A stretch of DNA of 64,000 nt. Origin: JBCBKP01 sp038521625 (GTDB lineage: Bacteria > Planctomycetota > Phycisphaerae > Phycisphaerales > UBA1924). A model generated the notes under the pieces. That model saw nothing but the letters and a program-made list of their open reading frames with translations. It did no database searches and was not told the origin of the DNA. Shown one piece after another: positions 17,629 to 26,962 of the stretch. The position numbers and the translations under genes are program-made. The stretch is taken from NCBI GenBank assembly GCA_038521625.1, contig JBCBKP010000003.1:186001-250000 (forward strand), read 5' to 3'. How positions within the stretch are numbered: position 1 is the stretch's first letter; the number at the start of each line of letters is the position of its first letter.

Positions 17629-19743
17629 TCAGGCGCCGGCGGCGATGACCTCGTCCTGGAGGTTCCGCGGCATGGGGCGGTACTCCTCGAACTCCATCGT
17701 GTTGCTGGCGCGGCCCTGAGTGAGGCCGCGGAGCGTGGTCGTGTAGCCGAACATCTCGCTGAGGGGGACCTCGGCGGTGATGAGCTTGACCATGCCGCGG
17801 TCCTCGGTGTCGACGATCATGCCGCGGCGGCTGGAGAGGTCGCCGGTGACGTTGCCGAGGTAGTCCTCGGGCGTGGTGACGACCACCTTCATGATCGGCT
17901 CGAGCATGACGGACTTGGCCTTGCTGACGGCCTCGCGGAGGGCGAGGCGGGCGGCCTGCTCGAAGGCGACCTGGCTCGAGTCGACCTCGTGGTAGGAGCC
18001 GTCGACGAGCTCGACGCAGATGTTGATCAGCGGGTAGCTCGCCGAGACACCGGAGATCGCCGTCTGGCGGATGCCGGTCTCGACCGAGGGGATGAACTCC
18101 TTGGGGATCTTGCCGCCGACGACCTTGTTGACGAAGGCGACGTTGTCCTTGAAGTTCAGCTCCTCGACCTCGGCCTCCTCTGCCGACATCGGCTTGATGT
18201 TGATGACGCAGTGCCCGAACTGGCCCGAGCCGCCGGTCTGCTTCTTGAACTTGCCCTCGATCTTGTCCGCGGCGCCCTGGATGGCCTCGCGGTAGGACAC
18301 CCGCGGCTTGCCGACCTCGACGTTGACCTTCATGTCGCGGGTGATCTTGTTGGTGATGATCTCGAGGTGGAGCTCACCCATGCCGGCGATGATGGTCTGG
18401 CCGGTCTCCTCGTTGTACTCGGAGCGGAAGGAGGGGTCCTCGCGCTTGATGGTCGTGAGGGCCTCGGTCAGCTTCTTCTTGTCGTCGGCGGTCTTGGGCT
18501 CGATCGACATGCTGATGACCGGCTCGGGGAAGGTCATCCGCTCGAGCACGATCGGGTTGTCGGCGGCGCAGAGCGTGTCGCCGGTGATCGAGTTCTTGAT
18601 GCCGACCAGGGCCACGATGTTGCCGGCGGTGACCGCGTCGAGCGACTCGCGGCTGTTGGCGTGCATCTCGAAGATCCGGCTCGCGTTCTCCTTCTTGCCG
18701 TTGCCCGGGTTCAGGATTCGCGTGCCCTTCTCGAGCGTGCCCGAGTAGACGCGGACGTAGGTCAGATCGCCGTGGGTATCCGAGACGACCTTGAAGACGA
18801 GGCCGGAGAACGGCGCCTTGGGGTCGTGCGGGCGGCTGAGCTTCTCGCTCTCGTCCTTGGGGTTGGTGCCCTGGACCTCGGGGACCTCGGTCGGGTTGGG
18901 CAGGTAGTCGATGATGCCGTCGATGAGGCGCTGGACCCCGATGTTCTTGAGGGCCGAGCCGGTGAAGACCGGGTTGCACTCCCGGGCGATCGTGCCCTTG
19001 CGCAGCGCGGCGCGGATCTCGTCGTCGGTGATCGAGCTCTCGTCCTCGAGGTACCGCTCCATGAGCTCCTCGTCGAGCTCGACGGCCTTCTCGATGAGCA
19101 TGTGGCGCCACTCGGCCGCCTTGTCCTCGAGCTCGGCGGGGATGTCGCGCTCGACGACGTTCTCGCCCTTGTCGCCCTCGAAGAAGTACGCCCGCATGGT
19201 CAGCAGGTCGATCAGGCCCTGGAAGTCGTTGCCGTGGCCGATCGGGTACTGCACCGCGATCGGGTTGGCCCCGAGCCGCTTGATGATCGAGTTGAAGCTG
19301 AACTCGAAGTCGGCGCCGAGCTTGTCCATCTTGTTGATGAAGCAGCAGCGGGGCACGTCGTAGCGGTCGGCCTGGCGCCAGACGGTCTCGGACTGGGCCT
19401 CGACGCCCTCCTTGCCGTCGAAGACGGCGACCGCGCCGTCGAGGACACGCATCGAACGCTCGACCTCGATCGTGAAGTCGACGTGCCCGGGCGTATCGAT
19501 GATGTTGATCTTGTAATCGACGCCGTCTTTCTGCCACGGGCAGGTCGTCGCGGCCGACTGGATCGTGATGCCGCGATCCTGCTCCTCCTGGAGGAAGTCC
19601 ATGGTCGCGGTGCCCTCGTGCACCTCACCGATCTTGTAGCTCTTGCCGGTGTAGTAGAGGATGCGCTCGGTGCACGTCGTCTTGCCCGCGTCGATGTGGG
19701 CACAGATGCCGATGTTTCGGATGTTCGTCAGTTCGGTCGTCAT
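17629..19743 (-). CDS. fusA: Elongation factor G
   Basis: 704 residues, full length. This translational GTPase drives ribosome translocation and, with RRF, recycling. GTPase motifs are AHIDAGKTT (G1), RGITIQSAAT (G2 region), DTPGHVDF (G3) and NKMDKLGA (G4), followed by domains II-V with typical EF-G phrases (GMGELHLEII, YREAIQG, KTGGSGQFGH-like KQTGGSGQFGH, RRGMIVDTEDRG). It is not next to rpsL/rpsG/tuf, so it may be one of several EF-G paralogues; sequence alone does not separate the housekeeping form from EF-G2, though the strong conservation favours a functional translocase. Upstream is a 384-bp gap with a promoter candidate. Confidence 0.95.
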   Translation of the reverse strand: MTTELTNIRNIGICAHIDAGKTTCTERILYYTGKSYKIGEVHEGTATMDFLQEEQDRGITIQSAATTCPWQKDGVDYKINIIDTPGHVDFTIEVERSMRVLDGAVAVFDGKEGVEAQSETVWRQADRYDVPRCCFINKMDKLGADFEFSFNSIIKRLGANPIAVQYPIGHGNDFQGLIDLLTMRAYFFEGDKGENVVERDIPAELEDKAAEWRHMLIEKAVELDEELMERYLEDESSITDDEIRAALRKGTIARECNPVFTGSALKNIGVQRLIDGIIDYLPNPTEVPEVQGTNPKDESEKLSRPHDPKAPFSGLVFKVVSDTHGDLTYVRVYSGTLEKGTRILNPGNGKKENASRIFEMHANSRESLDAVTAGNIVALVGIKNSITGDTLCAADNPIVLERMTFPEPVISMSIEPKTADDKKKLTEALTTIKREDPSFRSEYNEETGQTIIAGMGELHLEIITNKITRDMKVNVEVGKPRVSYREAIQGAADKIEGKFKKQTGGSGQFGHCVINIKPMSAEEAEVEELNFKDNVAFVNKVVGGKIPKEFIPSVETGIRQTAISGVSASYPLINICVELVDGSYHEVDSSQVAFEQAARLALREAVSKAKSVMLEPIMKVVVTTPEDYLGNVTGDLSSRRGMIVDTEDRGMVKLITAEVPLSEMFGYTTTLRGLTQGRASNTMEFEEYRPMPRNLQDEVIAAGA

Positions 19744-20127
19744 CGCCAGTCACCCCTCGTCGGTCTCGGGCGAGCAGCCTCGGAGACCACAGCGGCTGGG
19801 GCCGCCTGATATGGCCCGTCGCCGGAACTCTTGGACATATTCGATCGGTGTGCCGGTTCGTTTGCGGGGAGGCACCCAAGCCCCGTTCTGTCGCTTGTCT
19901 TCGCTCGCGAGATCGTGCGGTCGAGTCCGATCCCATCGGGTCGGGCGCCGACGGTCAGAGACCCCTCGCCGAGGCGGTCGCCTCAGTCGGACGGGGCATC
20001 TCCGTTTCCGGGTCGTCTTCGCTCATGGCCTTCTCGCGGATCGAGCAAAATGCTAGACCGTCCCACGCCGAGATCAACCTCGGTCGCGACCCGATGATCG
20101 CCCCAAGTCCCTGGCTTTACCGGATCT
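19744..20127 (-). promoter_or_regulatory. Intergenic region upstream of fusA with promoter candidate
   Basis: No gene is supported in these 384 bp. On the minus strand TTGATC (20077-20072), 16 bp, TAGCAT (20055-20050) forms a plausible promoter, which would leave a ~300 nt leader before the fusA ATG. I see no riboswitch or attenuator I can name in that leader. Confidence 0.4.
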
Positions 20128-22338
20128 TCACGGACCCAGCCACCGCCGGATCCCCGCTCGCTGCGCCTCATCCAGCCCGATGAGCGGGTCAAGGCGGAGC
20201 ATCTCGTCCCGTTTCGCGAGCTCCTCGGCCCAGCGTCTGGCCGCGCCGTCGTCGCCGCCCTCCCGGGCCAGCAGAAACAGCCGCCACGCCGGGGCGATGG
20301 CGCTCCGATCGATCTCCGCGGCCCGCTCGAGCGCCTCACGGGCCTGGCTCGTCCGATCCGGCAGCGACGCGCCCGGGGCGGCGAGTTCCTGCTCGATCGC
20401 GGAGGCGGCCCGGATCGCCGAGGCCAGCTCCAGCCATCGGCCGGCCTCATCGGGACGGATCTCGGCGGAGGCCTGAGCCTCGCCGATCGCCGCGAGCGCC
20501 GTGGCGCCGTCAGCGTTCGCGTTCGCCAGTGCTATGAGCAGACGCACGCGCGACGAGCGGGTCGCGGCGTGTCCCGCTCGGATCTCTATCGCCCGTTCCA
20601 GGTGTTGGTCGGTGCGCCGGCCGGCCTCGATGAAGCCCGATCGGGTCCGGCGCTCGAAGGCCGGCAGCTCGCGGATCGGCACCGCGGCCCGGTCGAGCGC
20701 CGATTCCCATCGGGCAAAGGGAACCACGCCGAGCAGCGCCGCCCACGCGGCCAGCGCGACGCCGCCAGCGACGCAAGAGACTCGGGCGGCCCGGTGCCAC
20801 GGTCTGCGGGTTCGCTCACTCGTTGTGCTGGCGTCGGGCCCCGCCGCGCCCGCGATGAGCACCGCGAACACCGGCGCCGAGCCGACGAGCACAGGGGTGA
20901 CCTCGATCTGGGCGTGGACCAGCAGCGCGGCGGCGGCGCCGAGCGCGAGGCCGGCACCGGCGGTCCCCAGGCGCAGCACGCCCCATGCCGCAGCCAACCC
21001 GAGTGCGAGCGACAGGATCCGCAGGATCGACTGGCCCGGCTCGGCCGCGAGCAGCGCGATCTCGATTCCGCCGCCGATCAGTGTGAGCGTTCCCAGGACG
21101 GCCAGAAGCGCGCGGGTCTCGGCCTTCTCGATCGGCGCATCGCTCCACGACTTCGCCGGGTCGGACGACACGGTCCACGCCCATCTCCCGAGGAGGATCA
21201 GCCAGGCGAGCCCGAAGAGCCCGAGCGTCGCCAGCCAATCGAAGGCGACGCTGTGCGGGCTCGAGACCGCCTCGGGGCTGATGTCGGGGCGCGCCGCGAC
21301 GTACGCCGTCTGGAAGCCGTCCGGACCCACACCAACGAGCGGTGAGCCGGCGAAGATCTCGGTCGCCGTCTCGACATAGAACCACCGGAAGAGCAGGCTC
21401 AGCTCGCCGAGCGATTCGCCCACGAGGCCGCGGACGACGAGCGCCGCTAGCGCCGCCGCGATCGCGGCGGGCAGCGCGAGCCGGCGGGCCCAGGCGAGCC
21501 TCGGGAGGCCGAGTGTCGCGAGGCCGACGATCGCGCCGACAACGCCCGCGCCGAGGCCGCCCTTCGAGCCGGACATCCACAGGGCAGCCCCGCCGAGCAG
21601 CGCGAGGCCGGCCGAGATCGCGAGATCTGTGCGATGCTTCAGTGATCCCGCGATCGCGACGATGCCGCCCGCCAGCATCGCGGAGGCGAAGCTCGCGAAG
21701 ACGTTGGCGAGGCCGAACCAGCCGGTGGCCTCGGGCTGGTTCAGTCGGCGCTCGAACGAGCGAGCCTGCGCGGAGTCGGGGCGCCAGCCCTGGGCGGCCA
21801 GGAAGCTCTCGGGGTCGCGGCGGAAGGCCTCGACCGTGGACGCGTGCTCGATGGTGATCTGCCAGACGCCCTTGACGATGACCATCGCGATCACGCCGAA
21901 GCCGACGGCCAGCGTGAGGCGGCGGAGCCTGGGGTCGAGAGACATCGCTCGGACCGCGACACCGGCAGCGAGCGCCCCGGCCCACGGCATGCCTCGTTCC
22001 AGGTCCGACAGCCCAGTCGGCCCGTCGTGTCGGTGAATCACCAGGGCGACGGCGCCGACGACAACCAGCCCGAGTTCCGGCGTTCCCGATCGAGCGCGCA
22101 GCACGGTCAGGGACGCGAGCAGCACCAGCAGCGTGTCGAGCGCAAGCGAGAACGAGGGTGTGAAGCCGGTCCGCGGCACGTACTGGATCAGCGGATCCGC
22201 GTCGAAGTGCGGGAAGGGTTCGCTGGTCGCGAGCGCACGCGTCATCGCGGCGATCATGACAGCCGCCCAGAGCAGCCAATCGAGCGGACGCGTCGCGCGG
22301 TCGGGCTCGCGCGGGATGTTGTTCCGGCTCTTGGTCAT
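20128..22338 (-). CDS. O-antigen ligase-like polytopic membrane protein with C-terminal helical repeats
   Basis: 736 residues. The N-terminal ~500 residues carry 10 or more membrane segments. The Wzy_C/O-antigen-ligase signature is visible around SSPHSVAFDWLATLGLFGLAWLIL, where the histidine corresponds to the conserved one in ligases and polymerases. The cytoplasmic or periplasmic tail (~530-736) is Ala/Arg-rich with TPR-like helices. ATG 22338 overlaps the stop of the glycosyltransferase gene upstream (ATGA), so the two are translationally coupled. Such proteins polymerise or transfer glycans from undecaprenyl carriers. Given its neighbour, a polysaccharide assembly role is likely, but polymerase versus ligase cannot be decided. 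Confidence 0.85.
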   Translation of the reverse strand: MTKSRNNIPREPDRATRPLDWLLWAAVMIAAMTRALATSEPFPHFDADPLIQYVPRTGFTPSFSLALDTLLVLLASLTVLRARSGTPELGLVVVGAVALVIHRHDGPTGLSDLERGMPWAGALAAGVAVRAMSLDPRLRRLTLAVGFGVIAMVIVKGVWQITIEHASTVEAFRRDPESFLAAQGWRPDSAQARSFERRLNQPEATGWFGLANVFASFASAMLAGGIVAIAGSLKHRTDLAISAGLALLGGAALWMSGSKGGLGAGVVGAIVGLATLGLPRLAWARRLALPAAIAAALAALVVRGLVGESLGELSLLFRWFYVETATEIFAGSPLVGVGPDGFQTAYVAARPDISPEAVSSPHSVAFDWLATLGLFGLAWLILLGRWAWTVSSDPAKSWSDAPIEKAETRALLAVLGTLTLIGGGIEIALLAAEPGQSILRILSLALGLAAAWGVLRLGTAGAGLALGAAAALLVHAQIEVTPVLVGSAPVFAVLIAGAAGPDASTTSERTRRPWHRAARVSCVAGGVALAAWAALLGVVPFARWESALDRAAVPIRELPAFERRTRSGFIEAGRRTDQHLERAIEIRAGHAATRSSRVRLLIALANANADGATALAAIGEAQASAEIRPDEAGRWLELASAIRAASAIEQELAAPGASLPDRTSQAREALERAAEIDRSAIAPAWRLFLLAREGGDDGAARRWAEELAKRDEMLRLDPLIGLDEAQRAGIRRWLGP

Positions 22339-23486
22339 CGCGGGTGCAGCGAGAGTGAGTCCGGGCGTGCTCCCGCCGGCGAGCTGGAATACTCGAGCAG
22401 CGCGATCACGCCGAGAAGGAGAAGCGTCTGGACCCCAGCGAGGGTCGCCTGCCAGGCCTCGAGGCGGGGGAGTGCCACGCCGGCGAGCGCGGTCGCGCCC
22501 GTCAGGCCCCAGATCACCAGGACGGCGGTCGTCTTGCCGAATCCTCGCTTGACGAGACGGTGGGAGAGGTGCTGCAGGTCGCCGACCATCGGGCTGCGGC
22601 CCTGGCGCAGGCGGATGAGCGTGACGCTGACCATGTCGTAGAGCGGCACGGCGAGGACGACCAGCGGCATCAGCACGCCGTACCATCCGCCGGCGAGCGG
22701 CTCCCCGGTGGGGCTCTCGCCGATGTAGGTCGTCCGGACGGTGAGGTAGGCCAGCGCGAAGCCGAGGACGAGGCTGCCCCCGTCTCCCATGAAGATCCGA
22801 GCACCCGGGAAGTTGAACGGCAGGTAGCCGAGGCAAGCGCCCACGAGCAACGCGAGGGCCGAGGCGACGAACCACTGCTGGCTGAGCAGTGCGGCGCCGA
22901 GGAACGCCGCGGCGCAGATCGCGGCGACCCCGGCGCTGAGACCGTCCATGTTGTCGATGAAGTTCATCGCGTTGGTGACGGCGACGAACCACAGCACGGT
23001 GACGAGGACGCTGAGCCACGCACCGCCGACGTGCGCGTCGGCGAGCTCGAGCAGGCGCGTGCCCTCGACGACACCGGCGCCGGTGACGACCAGCACCGGC
23101 GGAACCACCATGACCACCAGCTTCAGCAGCGGGCCCAGCGGACGCCGGTCGTCGATCAGGCCGAGGACGTGCACGAGCGCCAGGCAGGCGAGCATCAGAA
23201 CCGCCGGCCCGGTTTTCGTCCGGACGCCCTCGGCGTGGACGCGGAGGTCATCGGGGAGCAGGTCGGCCCCGTGCCAGAAGGCCGCCAGTGCCGCGATGAG
23301 CGGGAGCCAGAGCCCGGCGAAGATGCCGATGCCGCCCGTGTTCGGGATCCCGCGCGCCGCCTCCTTAAACTGGCCATCGCGCGGCGCCGTATCGACCGCG
23401 CGCCGGCCGGCACGCAGCGCGATCGCCGTCACGACGGCCGCGATCAGGGCGGCGACGGGGATGAGCCCGAGGATCGGCCAGATCAT
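22335..23486 (-). CDS. Polyprenyl-phosphate glycosyl-1-phosphate transferase (MraY/WecA family)
   Basis: 383 residues with ~10 membrane helices. It moves a sugar-1-phosphate (GlcNAc-1-P or similar) from UDP-sugar to undecaprenyl phosphate, the first step of a surface glycan. Family motifs are NTGG near the N-terminus (ARGIPNTGGIGIFAG), LGLIDDRR, NAMNFIDNMDGLSAG, RIFMGDGGSLVLGF and the cytoplasmic loop SPMVGDLQHLSHRL with the histidines of WecA-type enzymes. The start at 23486 overlaps the previous stop by 4 bp (ATGA) and its own stop overlaps the ligase-like gene by 4 bp. WecA/TagO-type rather than MraY is preferred because no other cell-wall genes surround it. Confidence 0.92.
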   Translation of the reverse strand: MIWPILGLIPVAALIAAVVTAIALRAGRRAVDTAPRDGQFKEAARGIPNTGGIGIFAGLWLPLIAALAAFWHGADLLPDDLRVHAEGVRTKTGPAVLMLACLALVHVLGLIDDRRPLGPLLKLVVMVVPPVLVVTGAGVVEGTRLLELADAHVGGAWLSVLVTVLWFVAVTNAMNFIDNMDGLSAGVAAICAAAFLGAALLSQQWFVASALALLVGACLGYLPFNFPGARIFMGDGGSLVLGFALAYLTVRTTYIGESPTGEPLAGGWYGVLMPLVVLAVPLYDMVSVTLIRLRQGRSPMVGDLQHLSHRLVKRGFGKTTAVLVIWGLTGATALAGVALPRLEAWQATLAGVQTLLLLGVIALLEYSSSPAGARPDSLSLHPR

Positions 23487-24244
23487 GCCGCGGCCTCGGC
23501 GTTCTCCTGCGAGGGCACAGCTCTGATCGCAGGATCGGGCCGGCGTGATGTCACCAGCAGCGTGACCGCCCAGACGAGCGCCATGACGGCGTGGGCGATC
23601 AGAACGATCAGGAACGCACGCCTGGGCCAGGGCCCCAGGACATCGAAGACGGTCCGGCTGTCCGGATCGGTGTCGCCGATCCAGACGTAATTCGACCCGA
23701 GCGTGGCATTGATCGGAACCGCGGCGATCAGCAGCGCGGCGGTCGCGAGGAGGAGCGCCGCGGCGTCCCGCGGGCGTGGGCGGTAGCGGCCGACGGCGCC
23801 GATGTAGACCGCCGTGCCGACGAGCCCGCCGTGCTGGAGCCAGTACAGCCAGTAGACGGCGTCGGCCGGGCCGACCTTGACCGTGGGCGTCACGAAGGCC
23901 TGTGTGGTGAGGGCGTAGCCCCAGAAGAACGTGACCGTCTGGGCCCAACGCAGACTCGGCATCAGCATCGCGATCCCGGCGATCCAGGCACCGATGTCGC
24001 AGACGTGCAGCGGGATGTCCATCGCCGGCTCGAATCCGTTCGGCTCGAGCGCCCCGTGGACGACGTACCAGGTCTGCGAGGCCAGGAGCACGACGCCGCA
24101 CGCGCGTCGCAGGGCGGCCTCACGCGGCGTGCCGCGCCATCGGCGGCCCAGGGTGACGATCGCCGCGATGGTGAGCGTCCAGCCGACGAAGACCGCGAGG
24201 TGCGTCAGGCCGTACGGCTCGAACTCGGCTGGCCACCAGTCCAT
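23483..24244 (-). CDS. YwaF/TMEM164-like integral membrane protein (TIGR02206 type)
   Basis: 253 residues, about seven membrane segments. The sequence matches the YwaF (TIGR02206) pattern: LTHLAVFVGWTL at the N-terminus, IPLHVCDIGAWIAG in helix 3 and YWLYWLQHGGLVG in helix 5. In the eukaryotic relative TMEM164 the Cys and His at these places form an acyl-transfer pair; here they would be Cys82 and His138. An acyltransferase or lipid-remodelling activity is therefore possible but unproven in bacteria. It lies 9 bp after rlmN and overlaps the glycosyltransferase start, so it belongs to the same transcription unit as the glycan genes. Confidence 0.82.
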   Translation of the reverse strand: MDWWPAEFEPYGLTHLAVFVGWTLTIAAIVTLGRRWRGTPREAALRRACGVVLLASQTWYVVHGALEPNGFEPAMDIPLHVCDIGAWIAGIAMLMPSLRWAQTVTFFWGYALTTQAFVTPTVKVGPADAVYWLYWLQHGGLVGTAVYIGAVGRYRPRPRDAAALLLATAALLIAAVPINATLGSNYVWIGDTDPDSRTVFDVLGPWPRRAFLIVLIAHAVMALVWAVTLLVTSRRPDPAIRAVPSQENAEAAA

Positions 24245-24253
24245 CCGGGGAGC

Positions 24254-25408
24254 CTACCTGGCGGCTTCGTGTCGGAGCTGGCCGCAGGCAGCGGCGATGT
24301 CGCGCCCCCGGCTGGCCCGGATGTGCGCGTTGACGCCGCTCGCCCGAAGAACCTCCTGGAAGTGGTGGACGTCGCCGGAACGCGGGCGTTCGAACGGCAG
24401 CCCCTCGACCTCGTTGTAGCGGATGAGATTCACGTTGGCCCGCAGCGTCCGGGCGACCTCGGCGAGCTCGCGGGCGTGCCGGTCCTGGTCGTTGACGCCG
24501 CCGAGCAGGATGTACTCGAGCGTGATCTCGCGTCCGGTCTTCTCGAACCAACGCTGGCAGGCGGTGAGAAGCTGGTCGATGGTGGTGAACTCGGCCCAGG
24601 GGATCAGCTCGCGACGGAGCTCGTCGTTCGGCGCGTGCAGCGATAGGGCCAGGGTCACCGGCAGCTCGAGCTCGCCCGCGAGCTTCTCAATCGCCCGGTG
24701 CATGCCGACGGTCGAGATGGTGATCTTTCGGGCGCTGATACCGAGGCCCCAGGGTGCGGCGATCGTGCGAGCGGCGTGCACGACGGGCTTGAAGTTCGCG
24801 AGCGGCTCGCCCATGCCCATGAACACGATGTTGGTGATGCGCCCGACCTCGGGCAGGCGGGCCAGTCGCCAGACCTGCTCGACGATCCGGCCGGCGGAGA
24901 GGTTGCCATCGAGGCCCCCGAGCCCGGAGGCGCAGAACCGGCAGCCGACCGGGCAGCCGACCTGGCTGGAGATGCAGGCCGTCTTGCGTAAGCCGTCCTC
25001 GGCGGGGATCATGACGCACTCGGTCTGGCGCGAGGGGTCGCCCGCCTCGTAGTCGAACCCCGAGGCGCCGAGCACCGGCAGGCTGGTTGCCAGCGTGCCG
25101 ACCATCGGGTCCCCTGCGTCGCTCCGTGGCTCGGTCGCGCCATCGCTCCATTGCAGCAGCAGCTTCTGCGTCTTGTCGGTCGCGGCCTGGTGCGCGACCA
25201 CCTCGGCCGAGAGGAAGGTCATCTCGGCGGCCAGCCGCTCGCGATCCCTGGCCGAGAGGTTGGTCATCGCCATCGGATCGGCGACGCCCTTGAGGTAGAC
25301 CCATTCGAGGATCTGCTTCGCCCGGAACGCCGACAGGCCGCGCTCGAGGCACCAGGCCTTCAGCGACTGGGGTGTGTGCTCGAAAATGTGGTCGTTTGGG
25401 TGCTGCAA
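24254..25408 (-). CDS. rlmN: Dual-specificity rRNA/tRNA adenine-C2 methyltransferase
   Basis: 384 residues. This radical-SAM enzyme methylates C2 of A2503 in 23S rRNA and A37 of some tRNAs. The cluster cysteines are C152, C156 and C159 in GCPVGCRFCASG. Further motifs are NIVFMGMGEPLANF, ISTVGMHRAIEKLA, LSLHAPNDELRRELIPW and the C-terminal RGRDIAAACGQLR with the conserved Cys. The only in-frame start upstream of the domain is a TTG at 25408. Between SDG (~90) and TECVMIP (~129), where E. coli RlmN has only a few residues, there are ~38 extra residues. They begin GATEPRSDAGD and are coded by repeat-like DNA at 25117-25149. Confidence 0.93.
   Translation of the reverse strand: MQHPNDHIFEHTPQSLKAWCLERGLSAFRAKQILEWVYLKGVADPMAMTNLSARDRERLAAEMTFLSAEVVAHQAATDKTQKLLLQWSDGATEPRSDAGDPMVGTLATSLPVLGASGFDYEAGDPSRQTECVMIPAEDGLRKTACISSQVGCPVGCRFCASGLGGLDGNLSAGRIVEQVWRLARLPEVGRITNIVFMGMGEPLANFKPVVHAARTIAAPWGLGISARKITISTVGMHRAIEKLAGELELPVTLALSLHAPNDELRRELIPWAEFTTIDQLLTACQRWFEKTGREITLEYILLGGVNDQDRHARELAEVARTLRANVNLIRYNEVEGLPFERPRSGDVHHFQEVLRASGVNAHIRASRGRDIAAACGQLRHEAAR
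25117..25149. repeat. CTCCGTCG-like pyrimidine-rich repeat inside rlmN
   Basis: The stretch reads CGTCGCTCCGTGGCTCGG followed by TCGCGCCATCGCTCC on the plus strand, a degenerate form of the 8-bp repeat found three times in tandem at 54893-54916. On the coding strand it gives the peptide SDGATE, identical to the one in DnaE2. Confidence 0.5.
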
Positions 25409-25493
25409 CCCGAGATCGTAGAGGCGATGCGGCCCCGTCCTCGCGAGCGCAGGCCCGCGGCCGGCCCCTCGCGGGCGGAGGACTGTGACCGGT

Positions 25494-25919
25494 TCAGTTC
25501 GGGTTGATGGTCAGACGGACACTCGGAGGCCGGCTGGAGAAGCCGGACGCGAACCCCCCGAACGTGTCGTCGCGATCCTCGAGGCTCTGGGTCATGTAGA
25601 TCTCGTCGATGCTGGTCGGCAGCTGCGTGACCGCAGCCGAGCCCGACCACCAGACGCCCTCGTCGCCGCGGATATCGATGAAGACCGCCGTGGGGAGGCT
25701 CTTGAACGGGATCTCGACGACGGCGACGCCGCGGGCGTCGGTGCGGTCCTCGACGGTCTCCAGGCCGAGCTCACCTGGCGGCTTGCCGGCCCGGATGCGG
25801 AACGGCGCGGAGATGAGGCCGCGACCGGAGGCGTCGGCGGCCTCGACGGTGACGCGGGCCGTGGTGCAGGCCGGGAGGAGAAGGAGGGCAGCGATGAGCA
25901 GGAGCGCGATCCGCATCAT
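25494..25919 (-). CDS. Small predicted lipoprotein
   Basis: 141 residues: a hydrophobic signal (RIALLLIAALLLLPACTT) with a clear lipobox LLPAC, then a ~115-residue beta-rich domain (VTVEAADASGRGLISAPFRI, GVAVVEIPFKSL, PPSVRLTINPN) that resembles an Ig-like or carboxypeptidase-regulatory-like fold. No family can be named. Its ATG overlaps the ispH stop (ATGA, 25916-25919), so it is translated from the ispH message, but a link to isoprenoid synthesis is not implied. rlmN follows after 85 bp. Confidence 0.8.
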   Translation of the reverse strand: MMRIALLLIAALLLLPACTTARVTVEAADASGRGLISAPFRIRAGKPPGELGLETVEDRTDARGVAVVEIPFKSLPTAVFIDIRGDEGVWWSGSAAVTQLPTSIDEIYMTQSLEDRDDTFGGFASGFSSRPPSVRLTINPN

Positions 25920-26962
25920 GCGCTCCTGACCGACACCGTCACCGGGACCGTGCCGTACAGGTCGGCGGTCACGACCGGTGCCTCGACGCGGATCTTGCGG
26001 TCGCCGGGGTCGATGCCCTCGCTCTTCATGGCGCGCTTGAGGCTTATGGGCAGGCCGAACTCGACGTGCTCGTCGAAGACCGTCGCCACCTCGATCTCGG
26101 CGCCGTGCTCATCGACGAGCTTCTTGCAGAGGTCGGCCACGAGGTCCTCGGGCGCGGACGCGCCGGCCGTGATGAGGATCCGGGCGTTCTCGGCTTCGGG
26201 CAGCCAGGTCGGGTCGAGTTCGGAGACGTCGTCGAGCAATTCGGCGTTCGTACCGACGTTCTTCGAGATCTCGGTGAGGCGCACCGAGTTGGACGAGTTC
26301 GTCGAGCCGATGACGAGGACCAGGTCCACCTCGGGCGCGATGAGGCGGACCGCCTGCTGGCGATTCGTCGTCGCGTAGCAGATGTCCTCGCTCGGCGGCG
26401 CCTTGATCTCGGGGTACGCCTGTTTGAGCGCGCTGATGATCACGCCCGCGTCGTCGGTCGAGAGCGTGGTCTGCGTCAGGTAGACGAGCTTGCTCGGGTC
26501 AGAGATGTCGAGCGACGGGATGCACTCGGGCGATTCGACGACCTGGATGGCGTCCGGTGCCTCGCCGCGGGTGCCGACGACCTCCTGGTGGTCGGCGTGG
26601 CCGACGAGCAGAATCTGGTAGCCCTGCTTGGCGTAGCGGATGGCTTCGGAGTGGACCTTGGTCACCAGCGGGCAGGTCGCGTCGATCGCCCGCAGGCCGC
26701 GCTGCTCGGCCGCCCTGCGGACCGCGGGGCTGATGCCGTGGGCGCTGAAGACGATGATGTGGCCCTCGGGGACCTCGGCGACCTCTTCCACGAAGACCAC
26801 GCCCTGATCGCGGAACCTGTTGACCACGTGCTTGTTATGCACGATCTCGTGGTAGACGTAGATGGTCTCGTTGGGGTAGAGGTCCAGCACCTGATCGACG
26901 ACGTCGATGGCCATCCGCACGCCGGCGCAGAAGCCTCTCGGATTGGCGAGCACGACACGCAT
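25916..26962 (-). CDS. ispH: 4-hydroxy-3-methylbut-2-enyl diphosphate reductase
   Basis: 348 residues. It catalyses the last step of the MEP pathway, reducing HMBPP to IPP and DMAPP with a [4Fe-4S] cluster. The cluster cysteines are in place: Cys12 (NPRGFCAGV), Cys97 (IDATCPLVTKVH) and Cys195 (DICYATTNRQQAV), close to E. coli 12/96/197. The substrate histidines and Glu are in VYHEIVHNKHV, GHADHQE and TQTTLSTDD, and GSTNSSNSVRL is also typical. Start ATG 26962 has GAGGAG ~7 nt upstream. It is divergent from the prepilin gene at 27063, with 100 bp between starts that must hold both promoters. Confidence 0.96.
   Translation of the reverse strand: MRVVLANPRGFCAGVRMAIDVVDQVLDLYPNETIYVYHEIVHNKHVVNRFRDQGVVFVEEVAEVPEGHIIVFSAHGISPAVRRAAEQRGLRAIDATCPLVTKVHSEAIRYAKQGYQILLVGHADHQEVVGTRGEAPDAIQVVESPECIPSLDISDPSKLVYLTQTTLSTDDAGVIISALKQAYPEIKAPPSEDICYATTNRQQAVRLIAPEVDLVLVIGSTNSSNSVRLTEISKNVGTNAELLDDVSELDPTWLPEAENARILITAGASAPEDLVADLCKKLVDEHGAEIEVATVFDEHVEFGLPISLKRAMKSEGIDPGDRKIRVEAPVVTADLYGTVPVTVSVRSA

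Noticed and set aside
20128..23019. 963-residue extension of the ligase-like protein
   Set aside because: Its first 227 residues are an out-of-frame shadow of the glycosyltransferase; ATG 22338 with ATGA overlap fits.
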